A stretch of 64,000 nucleotides of DNA from Sphingobium cyanobacteriorum (lineage in GTDB: Bacteria; Pseudomonadota; Alphaproteobacteria; Sphingomonadales; Sphingomonadaceae), in NCBI RefSeq assembly GCF_030580935.1, contig NZ_JAUQOM010000001.1, forward strand, positions 914,837-978,836, read 5' to 3'. Positions 10,271 to 18,249 of this stretch are shown in pieces. Within the stretch, counting starts at the first letter, position 1. Each line of letters begins with the position of its first letter. The notes under the pieces were generated by a model. It was not told the origin of the DNA, made no database searches, and saw only the letters and a program-made list of their open reading frames with translations. A program made the translations under genes and the position numbers.

Positions 10271-11190
10271 CGATCAGGGCCGGTCTGGTGGGGCTGGGCA
10301 AGATCGCACGCGACCAGCACCTGCCCGCAATTCTGAAGATCGACGGCATCGAACTGGTCGCCATCGCCAGCCGCAACGCGCAGGGCGAAGGAGTGCATAA
10401 TTACCCCGATCTCGGCGCGATGCTGGCAGGGGAAGCCGGTCTGGATGCCGTCATCCTCTGCCAGCCGCCGCAGGTTCGCTATCATGCGGCGCGGCAGGCG
10501 TTGCTGGCGGGGAAGCATGTGTTCCTGGAAAAGCCGCCGGGGGCGACCGTGTCCGAAGTGGAGGCGCTGGTCGCGCTGGCCCGGCGCCAGGGTGTCACGC
10601 TCTATGCCAGTTGGCACAGCCGCCATGCCGCCGCCGTGGCGGCGGCGAAAGCCTGGATCGCCGAGCGCAAGGTCGCACGGATCGACATTCAGTGGCGCGA
10701 GGATGTGCGCCACTGGCATCCAGGCCAGCCCTGGATCTGGGAAGCGGGTGGTTTCGGCGTGTTCGATCCGGGCATCAACGCCCTGTCGATCCTGACCGAA
10801 ATCGTGCAGGAACCCATTACCCTGCTGTCCGCCGAACTGGAAGTCCCAGCCAACAAGCAGGCCCCGATCGGCGCGATGCTCCAGATGGCCACGGCTTCGG
10901 GCGCGGCGATCGATGCCGTGTTCGACTGGCGCCAGACCGGGCCACAGACCTGGGACATCGCGGTCGAGACGGATCAGGGCAGCCTGCGCCTGTCCGATGG
11001 CGGCAATATGCTGTACCTGGATGGCGCGGTGCAGGTGAAGGCGCCGGACGCGGAATATCCGGCCATGTATCGCCGCTTTGTCGATCTGGTCGCGGACAAG
11101 GCGATCGATGCCGACACCGCCCCCTTGCGACTGGTGGCGGACGCCTTTCTTTGCGGGCGGCATTGTCCTACGGCAGCATTTGAGGACTGA
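10267..11190 (+). CDS. gal: D-galactose (or L-arabinose) 1-dehydrogenase, Gfo/Idh/MocA family
   Basis: A 307-residue NAD(P)-dependent oxidoreductase. The N-terminal Rossmann loop is GLVGLGKIARDQH, the EKPPG cofactor loop is near residue 88, and the substrate region WREDVRHWHPGQPWIW / GVFDPGINALSI closely matches what I remember of Pseudomonas fluorescens galactose 1-dehydrogenase; the Azospirillum L-arabinose enzyme is of the same type. It oxidises the sugar to the lactone. No lactonase gene is seen nearby, so hydrolysis may be spontaneous or encoded elsewhere. Overlaps the preceding stop by ATGA. Confidence 0.88.
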   Translation: MTIRAGLVGLGKIARDQHLPAILKIDGIELVAIASRNAQGEGVHNYPDLGAMLAGEAGLDAVILCQPPQVRYHAARQALLAGKHVFLEKPPGATVSEVEALVALARRQGVTLYASWHSRHAAAVAAAKAWIAERKVARIDIQWREDVRHWHPGQPWIWEAGGFGVFDPGINALSILTEIVQEPITLLSAELEVPANKQAPIGAMLQMATASGAAIDAVFDWRQTGPQTWDIAVETDQGSLRLSDGGNMLYLDGAVQVKAPDAEYPAMYRRFVDLVADKAIDADTAPLRLVADAFLCGRHCPTAAFED

Positions 11191-11206
11191 TATAGGGGAA
11201 ACGGAC

Positions 11207-11941
11207 GTGGGCAACGGGCGCAAGGTCGGATCGGACGAGGGCGTGCTGCGCATCCACCAGACGATCGCCCGCGACCTGGGCACCGCCATCCTGACCGGCC
11301 AATATAAGCCCGGCGATCTGTTCGAGGGGGAAATCGAGGCGTCCGAACGGCTGGGCGTATCGCGCACCGCCTATCGCGAGGCGGTGCGCATCCTGATTGC
11401 GCGGGGCATGATCGAAAGCCGCCCCAAGGCCGGCACCCGCGTCCTGCCGCGCAGCCGCTGGAATGTGCTGGACCCCGAAATGCTCGCCTGGATGTTCGCG
11501 GGCGAGCCGGACCCTGATTTCATCCGTGATCTGTTCGAACTGCGCGGGGTGATCGAACCGGCGGCGGCCGAATTCGCGGCCCGGCGGCGCACGGACGATC
11601 AGTTGACAGCCATGGAGCAGGCCCTGGACGATATGGGTCGCTATGGTCTTTCGACGCCGGAAGGACGCGACGCCGACCAGCGTTTCCATCGCGCGATACT
11701 GGCCGCGACGCGCAACGATGCGCTGTCCGCCCTGGCCAGTTCGGTCGGCGCGGCGGTGGGCTGGACCACCAAGTTCAAGCATCGCAAGAAGCTGCTGCCC
11801 CGCGATCCCCTGCCCGATCATCGTGCCGTCTATCAGGCGATCGCCGCCCGCGACACCGCCGCCGCCCGCGCCAGCATGGCGGAACTGCTGCGTCTGGCGC
11901 TGGCCGACATGGACATTGCGATCAACGAACCGGGCGGGTAA
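11207..11941 (+). CDS. FadR-subfamily GntR transcriptional regulator
   Basis: A 244-residue regulator with an N-terminal winged helix (PGDLFEGEIEASERLGVSRT then REAVRILIARGMI, residues ~35-80) and a C-terminal all-helical FCD ligand domain (FELRGVIEPAAAEFAARR near residue 110; DHRAVYQAIAARD near 205). FCD domains bind small carboxylates, so it probably senses galactonate or a ketodeoxy acid and controls this locus. The GTG at 11207 has a good Shine-Dalgarno (AGGGGAAA) just upstream; the frame is open from 11078 inside the previous gene but without a credible start. It ends the plus-strand operon. Confidence 0.87.
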   Translation: MGNGRKVGSDEGVLRIHQTIARDLGTAILTGQYKPGDLFEGEIEASERLGVSRTAYREAVRILIARGMIESRPKAGTRVLPRSRWNVLDPEMLAWMFAGEPDPDFIRDLFELRGVIEPAAAEFAARRRTDDQLTAMEQALDDMGRYGLSTPEGRDADQRFHRAILAATRNDALSALASSVGAAVGWTTKFKHRKKLLPRDPLPDHRAVYQAIAARDTAAARASMAELLRLALADMDIAINEPGG

Positions 11942-11952
11942 ATGCATCACGG

Positions 11953-11974
11953 TGCTCCCCCGCAGGCGGGAGCA
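11953..11974. terminator. Stem-loop between convergent genes
   Basis: TGCTCCC pairs with GGGAGCA around a CCGCAGGC centre, between the FadR-type gene and the racemase gene. There is no T-run, so it may be a weak terminator or a REP-like palindrome. Confidence 0.45.
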
Positions 11975-11996
11975 TCGCAGTTCCGTGGGACGGCAC

Positions 11997-12686
11997 TCAC
12001 CCCAGGATAAACTCTACCCCCGCTTTGGCATGAATGCTGGTGCAGTCGTAGATCGGCAGCACATTGGCCTTCACATCGACGATCAGTTCCAGTTCGGTGC
12101 AGGCCAGCACTACCGCCTGTACATCCTGCTTGGCGATGTCGGTCAGTTCCGACTTCATGTAGCGTTCGGATTCGCGGCTCACCTTGCCCACGGTCAGTTC
12201 GTCATAGACGATGCGGTCGATCCGCTCGGCCAGTTCCATGTCGGCGGGCAGCAGCGACACGCCATGCGCCACCAGTCGCTGGCGATAGAATTTCTCGGTC
12301 ATGACATTGCGCGTGCCGATCAGCGCGGCTTTCTCGATCCCGTCGGCCTGCATCTTCTTGCCCACCCGCTCAGCGATGTGGAAGATCGGCACGCCGACCG
12401 CGCCCTGTACCCGGTCATAGACGCGGTGCATGGAGTTGGCGCAGATCAGCAGCGCGCCCGCACCCGCCGTTTCCAGCCGCCGGGCGGAGTCGATCAGCGC
12501 GGTGGCGGCGCGGTCCCATTCCTCCTCGGTCGCGCAGCCGGCCACGGAGGCGAAGTCGAGACTCTCGATCAGCAGCGGCGCGCTATGCTGTCCACCCCGC
12601 GCCCGATGCACCGCCTGATTGATGATCGCATAATAGCGGGCGGTGGACGTCCAGCTAAGACCGCCGATCAGACCTAATTTGTGCAT
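11997..12686 (-). CDS. Aspartate/glutamate racemase family protein
   Basis: A 229-residue cofactor-independent racemase. The two-cysteine active site is visible: Cys82 in LLICANSMH and a second cysteine in VVLACTELEL near residue 191. The opening MHKLGLIGGLSWTST is the typical YgeA/aspartate-racemase start. It would interconvert D- and L-aspartate or glutamate. The ATG at 12686 is chosen because upstream residues to 12749 overlap a terminator hairpin and are not family-like. Transcribed downstream of the pnt operon but separated from it by that terminator. Confidence 0.86.
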   Translation of the reverse strand: MHKLGLIGGLSWTSTARYYAIINQAVHRARGGQHSAPLLIESLDFASVAGCATEEEWDRAATALIDSARRLETAGAGALLICANSMHRVYDRVQGAVGVPIFHIAERVGKKMQADGIEKAALIGTRNVMTEKFYRQRLVAHGVSLLPADMELAERIDRIVYDELTVGKVSRESERYMKSELTDIAKQDVQAVVLACTELELIVDVKANVLPIYDCTSIHAKAGVEFILG

Positions 12687-12708
12687 AAATTCCCTGAATC
12701 CCGACATG

Positions 12709-12743
12709 AAAAGGGACGGCAAGGCGCAATGCCCGGCCGTCCC
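12709..12743 (-). terminator. Rho-independent terminator of the pnt operon
   Basis: On the minus strand GGGACGGC pairs with GCCGTCCC and is followed by TTTTC. It lies directly downstream of pntB and separates it from the racemase gene. Confidence 0.8.
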
Positions 12744-12767
12744 TGCCATGGTTAGGGGAAGCCCCGC

Positions 12768-14189
12768 TTAATGGGCAAGCCCCTTGACGATTTCCTCGAC
12801 CATCTTCTTGGCGTCGGCCAGCAGCATCATGGTGTTGTCCATGTAGAACACCTCATTATCCACGCCGGCATAACCCGCCCCGCCCATGGAGCGCTTTACG
12901 AACAGCACCGACTTGGCGTTGGCGACATCCAGGATCGGCATGCCGTAGATAGGCGATGTCTTGTCGGTCTTGGCCGCCGGATTGGTCACGTCGTTCGCGC
13001 CGATGACGAAGGCGACATCGGCCTGGCCGAACTCGCTGTTGATATCCTCCAGTTCGAACACCTCGTCATAGGGGACATTGGCTTCGGCCAGCAGCACGTT
13101 CATATGGCCGGGCATGCGGCCCGCGACCGGGTGGATGGCGTATTTGACGGACACCCCTTCCTTCTTGAGCAGGTCGCCCATTTCGCGCAGCGCGTGCTGC
13201 GCCTGGCTGACCGCCATGCCATAGCCCGGCACGATGATGACGCTGTCCGCCTGTTTCATCAGGAACGCCGCGTCCTCCGCGCTGCCGCGCTTGTAGGGGC
13301 GGTCGACCGCCGCCGCGCCACCGCCCGAAGGGCCGCTTTCCGCGCCGAAGCCACCCGCGATCACGCTGATGAAGCTGCGGTTCATCGCCTTGCACATGAT
13401 GTAGGACAGGATCGCGCCCGACGACCCCACCAGCGCGCCGGTGATGATCATCGCGCTGTTGCCCAGGGTGAAGCCCATGGCCGCCGCCGCCCAGCCCGAA
13501 TAGCTGTTCAGCATCGACACCACGACCGGCATGTCCGCGCCGCCGATCGGGATGATCAGCAGGAAGCCGATGACGAAGCTCAAGGCCGTCACGGTCCAGA
13601 AGATCCAGGGCGACTGGTCGGTCACGAAATAGGCGATCAGCCCCAGGATCGCGGCCAGCGTGCCCAGGTTGATGAGGTGGCGGCCCGGCAGCATGATCGG
13701 CTTGCCCGACATGTTGCCGTTCAGTTTGAGGAAGGCGATGATCGAGCCGGAGAAGGTGATCGCGCCGATCGCCACGCCCAGCCCCATTTCGACCCGGCTG
13801 GCATTGTGGATCTCGTCCGTCAACGGATCGAGGATGCCGAACGCGCCGGGATTGAGATAGGCGGCCGCGCCCACGAATACGGCCGCAAGGCCGACGAGGC
13901 TGTGGAAGGCCGCGACGAGTTGCGGCATGTCCGTCATGGCGATGCGGCGGGCGATGATGAAGCCGATGCCGCCACCGACCACGATGGCGCCGAGGATTTC
14001 CGGCAGGCTCACCACGTCATGGGTATAGAGCGTGGTGGCGACGGCGATCGCCATGCCGGCCATGCCCATACGGTTGCCGCGCCGGCTGGTCGCCGGACTG
14101 GACAGGCCGCGCAGGGCGAGGATGAAGAGAACGCCCGCGACCAGATAGGCCAGCGCGATGAAGGGCGAAACAGGAGCGAGTTCGTGCAT
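12768..14189 (-). CDS. pntB: NAD(P) transhydrogenase beta subunit
   Basis: A 473-residue membrane protein. The N-terminal ~280 residues form nine or so transmembrane helices (dII part), and the C-terminal ~190 residues are the NADP(H)-binding dIII domain with VIIVPGYGMAVSQAQH and FVIGANDVTNPAAKT. With PntAA and PntAB it couples inward proton movement to hydride transfer from NADH to NADP+. ATG at 14189 overlaps the pntAB stop by one base (TGATG); a GTG one codon upstream is less likely. Confidence 0.95.
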   Translation of the reverse strand: MHELAPVSPFIALAYLVAGVLFILALRGLSSPATSRRGNRMGMAGMAIAVATTLYTHDVVSLPEILGAIVVGGGIGFIIARRIAMTDMPQLVAAFHSLVGLAAVFVGAAAYLNPGAFGILDPLTDEIHNASRVEMGLGVAIGAITFSGSIIAFLKLNGNMSGKPIMLPGRHLINLGTLAAILGLIAYFVTDQSPWIFWTVTALSFVIGFLLIIPIGGADMPVVVSMLNSYSGWAAAAMGFTLGNSAMIITGALVGSSGAILSYIMCKAMNRSFISVIAGGFGAESGPSGGGAAAVDRPYKRGSAEDAAFLMKQADSVIIVPGYGMAVSQAQHALREMGDLLKKEGVSVKYAIHPVAGRMPGHMNVLLAEANVPYDEVFELEDINSEFGQADVAFVIGANDVTNPAAKTDKTSPIYGMPILDVANAKSVLFVKRSMGGAGYAGVDNEVFYMDNTMMLLADAKKMVEEIVKGLAH

Positions 14190-14473
14190 CACTTGCGCTC
14201 CTTCTTCTTGTACATCGCCAGCATTCGTTCAGTGACCGCAAAGCCGCCGAAGATGTTGACCGACGCGAACACCACGGCCAGCAGGCCCAATATCTTGGCC
14301 GCGATGCTACCGGCTTCGGCCGACGCGACCAGCGCGCCGACGATGATGACCGAAGAAATGGCGTTGGTGACGGCCATCAGCGGCGTATGGAGCGCCGGCG
14401 TCACCGACCACACCACATAATAGCCGACGAAACACGCCAGCACGAAAATCGACAGGATGGAGATGAAGTCCAT
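14189..14473 (-). CDS. pntAB: NAD(P) transhydrogenase subunit alpha part 2 (PntAB)
   Basis: A 94-residue protein with three transmembrane helices (FISILSIFVLACFVGYYVVW; AISSVIIVGALVAS; ILGLLAVVFASVNIFGGF) and a basic tail KKKERK. It is the membrane portion of PntA as a separate polypeptide, the arrangement known in Rhodospirillum rubrum and other alphaproteobacteria. Start at 14473 (MDFISIL); upstream in-frame residues to 14509 are not family-like. Coupled to pntB by a one-base overlap. Confidence 0.93.
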   Translation of the reverse strand: MDFISILSIFVLACFVGYYVVWSVTPALHTPLMAVTNAISSVIIVGALVASAEAGSIAAKILGLLAVVFASVNIFGGFAVTERMLAMYKKKERK

Positions 14474-14564
14474 CGTTCCTACTCCCCGTTCGTTCCGGCA
14501 CGTCGGCACGGAACCGTGTCGCGCGCCCCCACCCCCTTGGCGGGCACGCGCCTTATGATGTGCG

Positions 14565-15686
14565 TCAGGCCAGCAACCGTTCGTTGACCACCTTGCCGCC
14601 CTGCGTCAGGCGGATGGCGTTGCCGATTTCCTCGTCCAGCACTGGCGCGTTCTTGTCCTTGTCCCAGAAGGCGGACAGGAAATTGTAGAGGTTGCGCGAG
14701 AACAGCGCCGAAGCGTCCGTCGCCAGACGCGAAGGCACGTTGCGATGGCCGACGATCTTGACGCCGTGACGCTCGACCACTTCGCCCGCCACCGCGCCCT
14801 CGACATTGCCGCCCTGCTCGACCGCCAGGTCGACGATCACGCTGCCCGGCTTCATCGTCGCGATCTGCGCGTCGGTGATGAGGCGCGGCGCGGGACGGCC
14901 CGGAATGAGCGCGGTGGTGATGACGATATCCTGCTTGGCGATATGGGCGGAGACGAGTTCGGCCTGCGCAGCCTTGTATTCGTCAGACATTTCGGTGGCG
15001 TAGCCGCCGGTGCCTTCGCCCTCGATGCCCGCGACCTTCTCCACGAAGATCGCCTTGGCGCCGAGTGATTCGATCTGCTCCTTGGTCGCGGCGCGCACGT
15101 CGGTGGCGCTGACCTGCGCGCCCAGCCGGCGCGCGGTGGCGATGGCCTGGAGGCCCGCGACGCCCACGCCCATGATGAACGCCTTAGCAGCCGACACTGT
15201 GCCGGCCGCTGTCATCATCATTGGAAAGGCCTTGCCATATTCGGCAGCGGCGTCGAGCACCGCCTTGTAACCCGACAGGTTGGATTGCGAGGAAAGGATG
15301 TCCATCGACTGCGCGCGGGTGATACGCGGCATGAACTCCATCGCCAGCGCTTCGAACCCGGCAGCGGCATAGGCATCGACACGGGCACGCTCGCCAAAGG
15401 GATTGAGGCCCGCAGCGATCCACGCCCCCGGCTTCGCCCCGGCCAGGCTGTCGGCCGCCGGCCCCTGCACGCCCAGAATGATATCGGCGCCCGCCACGGT
15501 GGCGGCGCGATCCCCGACCGTCGCGCCAGCCGCTGCATAATCCGCGTCGGCAATCGACGCGGTCAATCCTGCCCCGGCCTCAACCGCGACATCGGCGCCC
15601 AGCGCCTTGAACTTCTTCACCGTTTCCGGCGTCGCGGCAACGCGGCGCTCGCCTGCGGCCTGTTCCTTCACCACTGCTATTTTCAT
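14565..15686 (-). CDS. pntAA: NAD(P) transhydrogenase subunit alpha part 1 (PntAA)
   Basis: A 373-residue soluble dI subunit that binds NAD(H). It resembles alanine dehydrogenase: MKIAVVKEQAAGERRVAATPE at the N-terminus, the Rossmann loop MGVGVAGLQAIATARRLGA near residue 170, and the mobile-loop region ATEMSDEYK near 230. First gene of pntAA-pntAB-pntB, 91 bp upstream of pntAB. It lies 33 bp downstream of the small oxidase subunit gene, likely in one transcript. Confidence 0.95.
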   Translation of the reverse strand: MKIAVVKEQAAGERRVAATPETVKKFKALGADVAVEAGAGLTASIADADYAAAGATVGDRAATVAGADIILGVQGPAADSLAGAKPGAWIAAGLNPFGERARVDAYAAAGFEALAMEFMPRITRAQSMDILSSQSNLSGYKAVLDAAAEYGKAFPMMMTAAGTVSAAKAFIMGVGVAGLQAIATARRLGAQVSATDVRAATKEQIESLGAKAIFVEKVAGIEGEGTGGYATEMSDEYKAAQAELVSAHIAKQDIVITTALIPGRPAPRLITDAQIATMKPGSVIVDLAVEQGGNVEGAVAGEVVERHGVKIVGHRNVPSRLATDASALFSRNLYNFLSAFWDKDKNAPVLDEEIGNAIRLTQGGKVVNERLLA

Positions 15687-15719
15687 TATCGTTGCACCCC
15701 TCCTGTCGTTTCGTCCGGC

Positions 15720-15842
15720 TTAGGTCGAGATCAGCAACACAACCAGAGCGGCCAGCGCCACGCTGACGATTGTGCCCCATTTCACGAAGCCGACAAATGA
15801 TCCGTAGGTCTGCATCGCGCTCTTGATATTGTCAGACGCCAT
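15720..15842 (-). CDS. aa3-type cytochrome c oxidase subunit IV (40 aa)
   Basis: A very small protein with a polar N-terminus (MASDNIKSAMQTYGSF) followed by one transmembrane helix (WGTIVSVALAALVVLLIST). This is the shape of the alphaproteobacterial CoxIV family (PF07835). The gene is often found next to pntAA in sphingomonads. The start at 15842 is the only ATG that yields this pattern; the longer frame upstream to 16337 is antisense to the response regulator gene. Function in the oxidase complex is by family. Confidence 0.8.
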   Translation of the reverse strand: MASDNIKSAMQTYGSFVGFVKWGTIVSVALAALVVLLIST

Positions 15843-15997
15843 ATCCGGTCCCCTGCTGCGGTTGTCTTGCGGTGCATCCCTTATCCGCAAAACACCATGA
15901 TCCTCAACCCGCAGGGCACAAGAAAATCTTTCGCGGTTAAGTACGCCTTTACCCCCTCGCTCTAGGATGAACCGCCTGTTCCAGATGAGGGGGATGA

Positions 15998-17446
15998 ATG
16001 ACGCGCGACGGCATACCGATGCTGATGCTGATCGACGACGAACCGGCGCAGAGGCGACTGGTGTCGGCGCTGGCTTCGCGTGCGGGATGGCGCACCATCT
16101 TCGCGTCGGACGGCGAAACCGCAATCGCCACGCTGGGCACGCAGGACGGGATGCAGCTCGACGCGATCGTGCTGGACCAGTGGAGCCCCGATTATGAGCC
16201 ATCGGGCCTGATCCGGGAAATCCGCGCGCGGCGGCCGGCCTTGCCGATCCTGATCCTGACCGCGCACAACAATGTCGCCATCGCCGTCGAAGCGATGCGC
16301 GCGGGCGCCACGGATTATCTGTCCAAGCCGATCGCACCCGAACGCCTGCTGGCCGCGCTCAATGCCACCATCGCGGAAGGCGCGAACGCAGGCGAGCTGC
16401 GGCCGCTCACCGAAAAGATCACAGCACCCCTCTCCTTCGAGGATGTGGTCGGCTCCGCACCACAATTCCGCGCCGCGCTGGCCATTGCGGCCAAGGCCGC
16501 GCGCGCCCGCGTGCCCGTGCTGATCGAAGGCGAAAGCGGCGTCGGCAAGGATGTTATCGCAAGGGCGATCCATGCCGCATCGCCCCGCCACAAACAGGCG
16601 ATGGTGACGGTCAATTGCGGCGCGATCCCCGCCAACCTGGTCGAATCGGAACTGTTCGGCCATGAACGCGGCGCCTTCACCGGCGCGTTCGATCGTCATG
16701 TCGGCAAATTCGCCAGCGCCGATACAGGCACCATCTTCCTGGACGAAGTCAGCGAAATGCCGCTGGATGCGCAGGTGAAGCTGCTGCGCGTATTGCAGGA
16801 TGGCGAAGTGCAGCCGATCGGTGCGCGACGCCCCGTTCATGTCGACGTGCGCGTCATCGCCGCCACCAACAAGCGATTGTCCGACGAGATCGAGGCCGGC
16901 CGCTTCCGCGAGGATCTCTATTATCGCCTGAACGTCGTCCAGTTGACCGTGCCGCCGCTGCGCGAACGGATGGGAGACATTCCCGCGCTCTGCCGCCATC
17001 TCCTGACCCGCATCGCCGCCCAGCCGGGACTGCGCGGCCTTGGCCTGACCGATGATGCATTGGCGCTGTTGATGCAGCATGGCTGGCCCGGCAATGTCCG
17101 CCAGTTGCAGAACGCCCTCTTCCGCGCCGCCGTATTATGTGAGGGCGACGCGCTGACGCCGCAGGATTTCCCGCAGATCGCGGCGCAGATCCAGACGCAG
17201 GGATCGGGCGAGGTGCATCATCTCCGCCCTCGCGCAGCAACGCAGCCGCATCGCGACGGCGCGGGCATCACCCTGTTCGAAAGCGACGGCCATGTCCGCC
17301 AGCTTGCCGATATCGAAGCCGATGTCATCCGTCTCGCCATTGGCCATTATCGTGGTCGCATGACCGAAGTGGCCCGGCGGCTGGGCATCGGCCGGTCCAC
17401 CCTGTATCGCAAGCTCGCCGAACTGGGCATCGACAGCGCGGCGTGA
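15998..17446 (+). CDS. NtrC-class sigma-54-dependent response regulator
   Basis: A 482-residue protein with three domains. Receiver: Asp13/Asp14 acidic pocket, Asp60 phospho-acceptor and Lys in DYLSKP near residue 108. AAA+ domain (~150-380): Walker A GESGVGKD, an intact GAFTGA sigma-54 contact loop, Walker B GTIFLDEVSEM. Fis-type C-terminal helix-turn-helix: VARRLGIGRSTLYRKLAEL. It would activate sigma-54 promoters after phosphorylation. No histidine kinase gene lies beside it, so its partner is unknown. ATG at 15998 follows GAGGGGG. Confidence 0.92.
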   Translation: MTRDGIPMLMLIDDEPAQRRLVSALASRAGWRTIFASDGETAIATLGTQDGMQLDAIVLDQWSPDYEPSGLIREIRARRPALPILILTAHNNVAIAVEAMRAGATDYLSKPIAPERLLAALNATIAEGANAGELRPLTEKITAPLSFEDVVGSAPQFRAALAIAAKAARARVPVLIEGESGVGKDVIARAIHAASPRHKQAMVTVNCGAIPANLVESELFGHERGAFTGAFDRHVGKFASADTGTIFLDEVSEMPLDAQVKLLRVLQDGEVQPIGARRPVHVDVRVIAATNKRLSDEIEAGRFREDLYYRLNVVQLTVPPLRERMGDIPALCRHLLTRIAAQPGLRGLGLTDDALALLMQHGWPGNVRQLQNALFRAAVLCEGDALTPQDFPQIAAQIQTQGSGEVHHLRPRAATQPHRDGAGITLFESDGHVRQLADIEADVIRLAIGHYRGRMTEVARRLGIGRSTLYRKLAELGIDSAA

Positions 17447-17539
17447 TGGGGCCGCTTGATCGGATACGCTGATCGGACAAACGCATCCCGGCCGCCTGCG
17501 ACGTTGAAATCAGGCGGCGGCTATGCTTTGGCACGAAGC

Positions 17540-18151
17540 ATGAAACATGCGCCCCTGATCGCCGCCTGCCTGCCCATCCTGCTGCTCGCCGCCTGCGGCC
17601 GCACCGAGCCTGTGGGGGACATGCCAAGCCAGGAGGAACTGGCCGCGGCCGCCAATGCGGCAGCCGCCAACGCGGTCGCCACCCAGCAGGCCGAAGAACA
17701 GGGACAGAACCGCAATTATGTGAATGTCGCGCGCGGCTTTTCCATCACTTTCCCCGAAGGATGGACCATCGACAAGGGCGCCAGCACGGCAGATGGCGCC
17801 GTCTATGAAGATCCCGGCGCCGGCGCGGACGTGCGCGTATTCTGGCAGAAGAATGACGGCGACCAGACGCTGCAACAGATTGTCGAGGCGCTCAACGACA
17901 GCGCCGAAGGGGTAGATGGCGATTTTGTCGGCGACAATGAATATCGCGGCACCGCCAATGACGGCGAAGGCAATAATGTCTCGATCCGCCTCCTGAAACA
18001 GGCTGACGGGGCGATCGTGACCGCAACCTTCGTCTATCCCGAATTGCTGAGCGAACAATATCAGGCCATGGCCGACAGGGTGCTGGGCAGCCTGCGCGTC
18101 TTTGCGCCCAAGGGGGATGAAGCCACCGCGCCAACCGCGACCGCCAACTGA
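17540..18151 (+). CDS. Lipoprotein of unknown function
   Basis: A 203-residue predicted lipoprotein: MKHAPLIAACLPILLLAACGRT has a type II signal with lipobox LAAC. The mature protein begins with an Ala/Gln-rich low-complexity linker (residues ~35-65). It then has a ~130-residue domain with SITFPEGWTIDKG and EALNDSAEG segments that resembles the PsbP-like/DUF1795 fold of surface or periplasmic proteins; that likeness is tentative. The frame is open from 17456, but the lipoprotein signal fixes the start at 17540. Confidence 0.75.
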   Translation: MKHAPLIAACLPILLLAACGRTEPVGDMPSQEELAAAANAAAANAVATQQAEEQGQNRNYVNVARGFSITFPEGWTIDKGASTADGAVYEDPGAGADVRVFWQKNDGDQTLQQIVEALNDSAEGVDGDFVGDNEYRGTANDGEGNNVSIRLLKQADGAIVTATFVYPELLSEQYQAMADRVLGSLRVFAPKGDEATAPTATAN

Positions 18152-18189
18152 ACGCAGCACGGGGGCAGCGCGCCCGAAATGACTGAAAT

Positions 18190-18225
18190 GCAGCGGCCGA
18201 CCCGATCAGCCGGATCGGCCGCTGC
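18190..18225 (+). terminator. Rho-independent-like hairpin after the lipoprotein gene
   Basis: GCAGCGGCCGA pairs with TCGGCCGCTGC around a 14-nt loop and is followed by TGTTTGT on the plus strand. It lies between the convergent lipoprotein gene and ahpF. Confidence 0.65.
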
Positions 18226-18249
18226 TGTTTGTCACGCCTGTCAGGGGGA

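Noticed and set aside
12771..14420. A 549-codon frame antisense to pntB
   Set aside because: Low-complexity His/Arg/Asp/Ala composition opposite a gene with clear transmembrane and NADP motifs.
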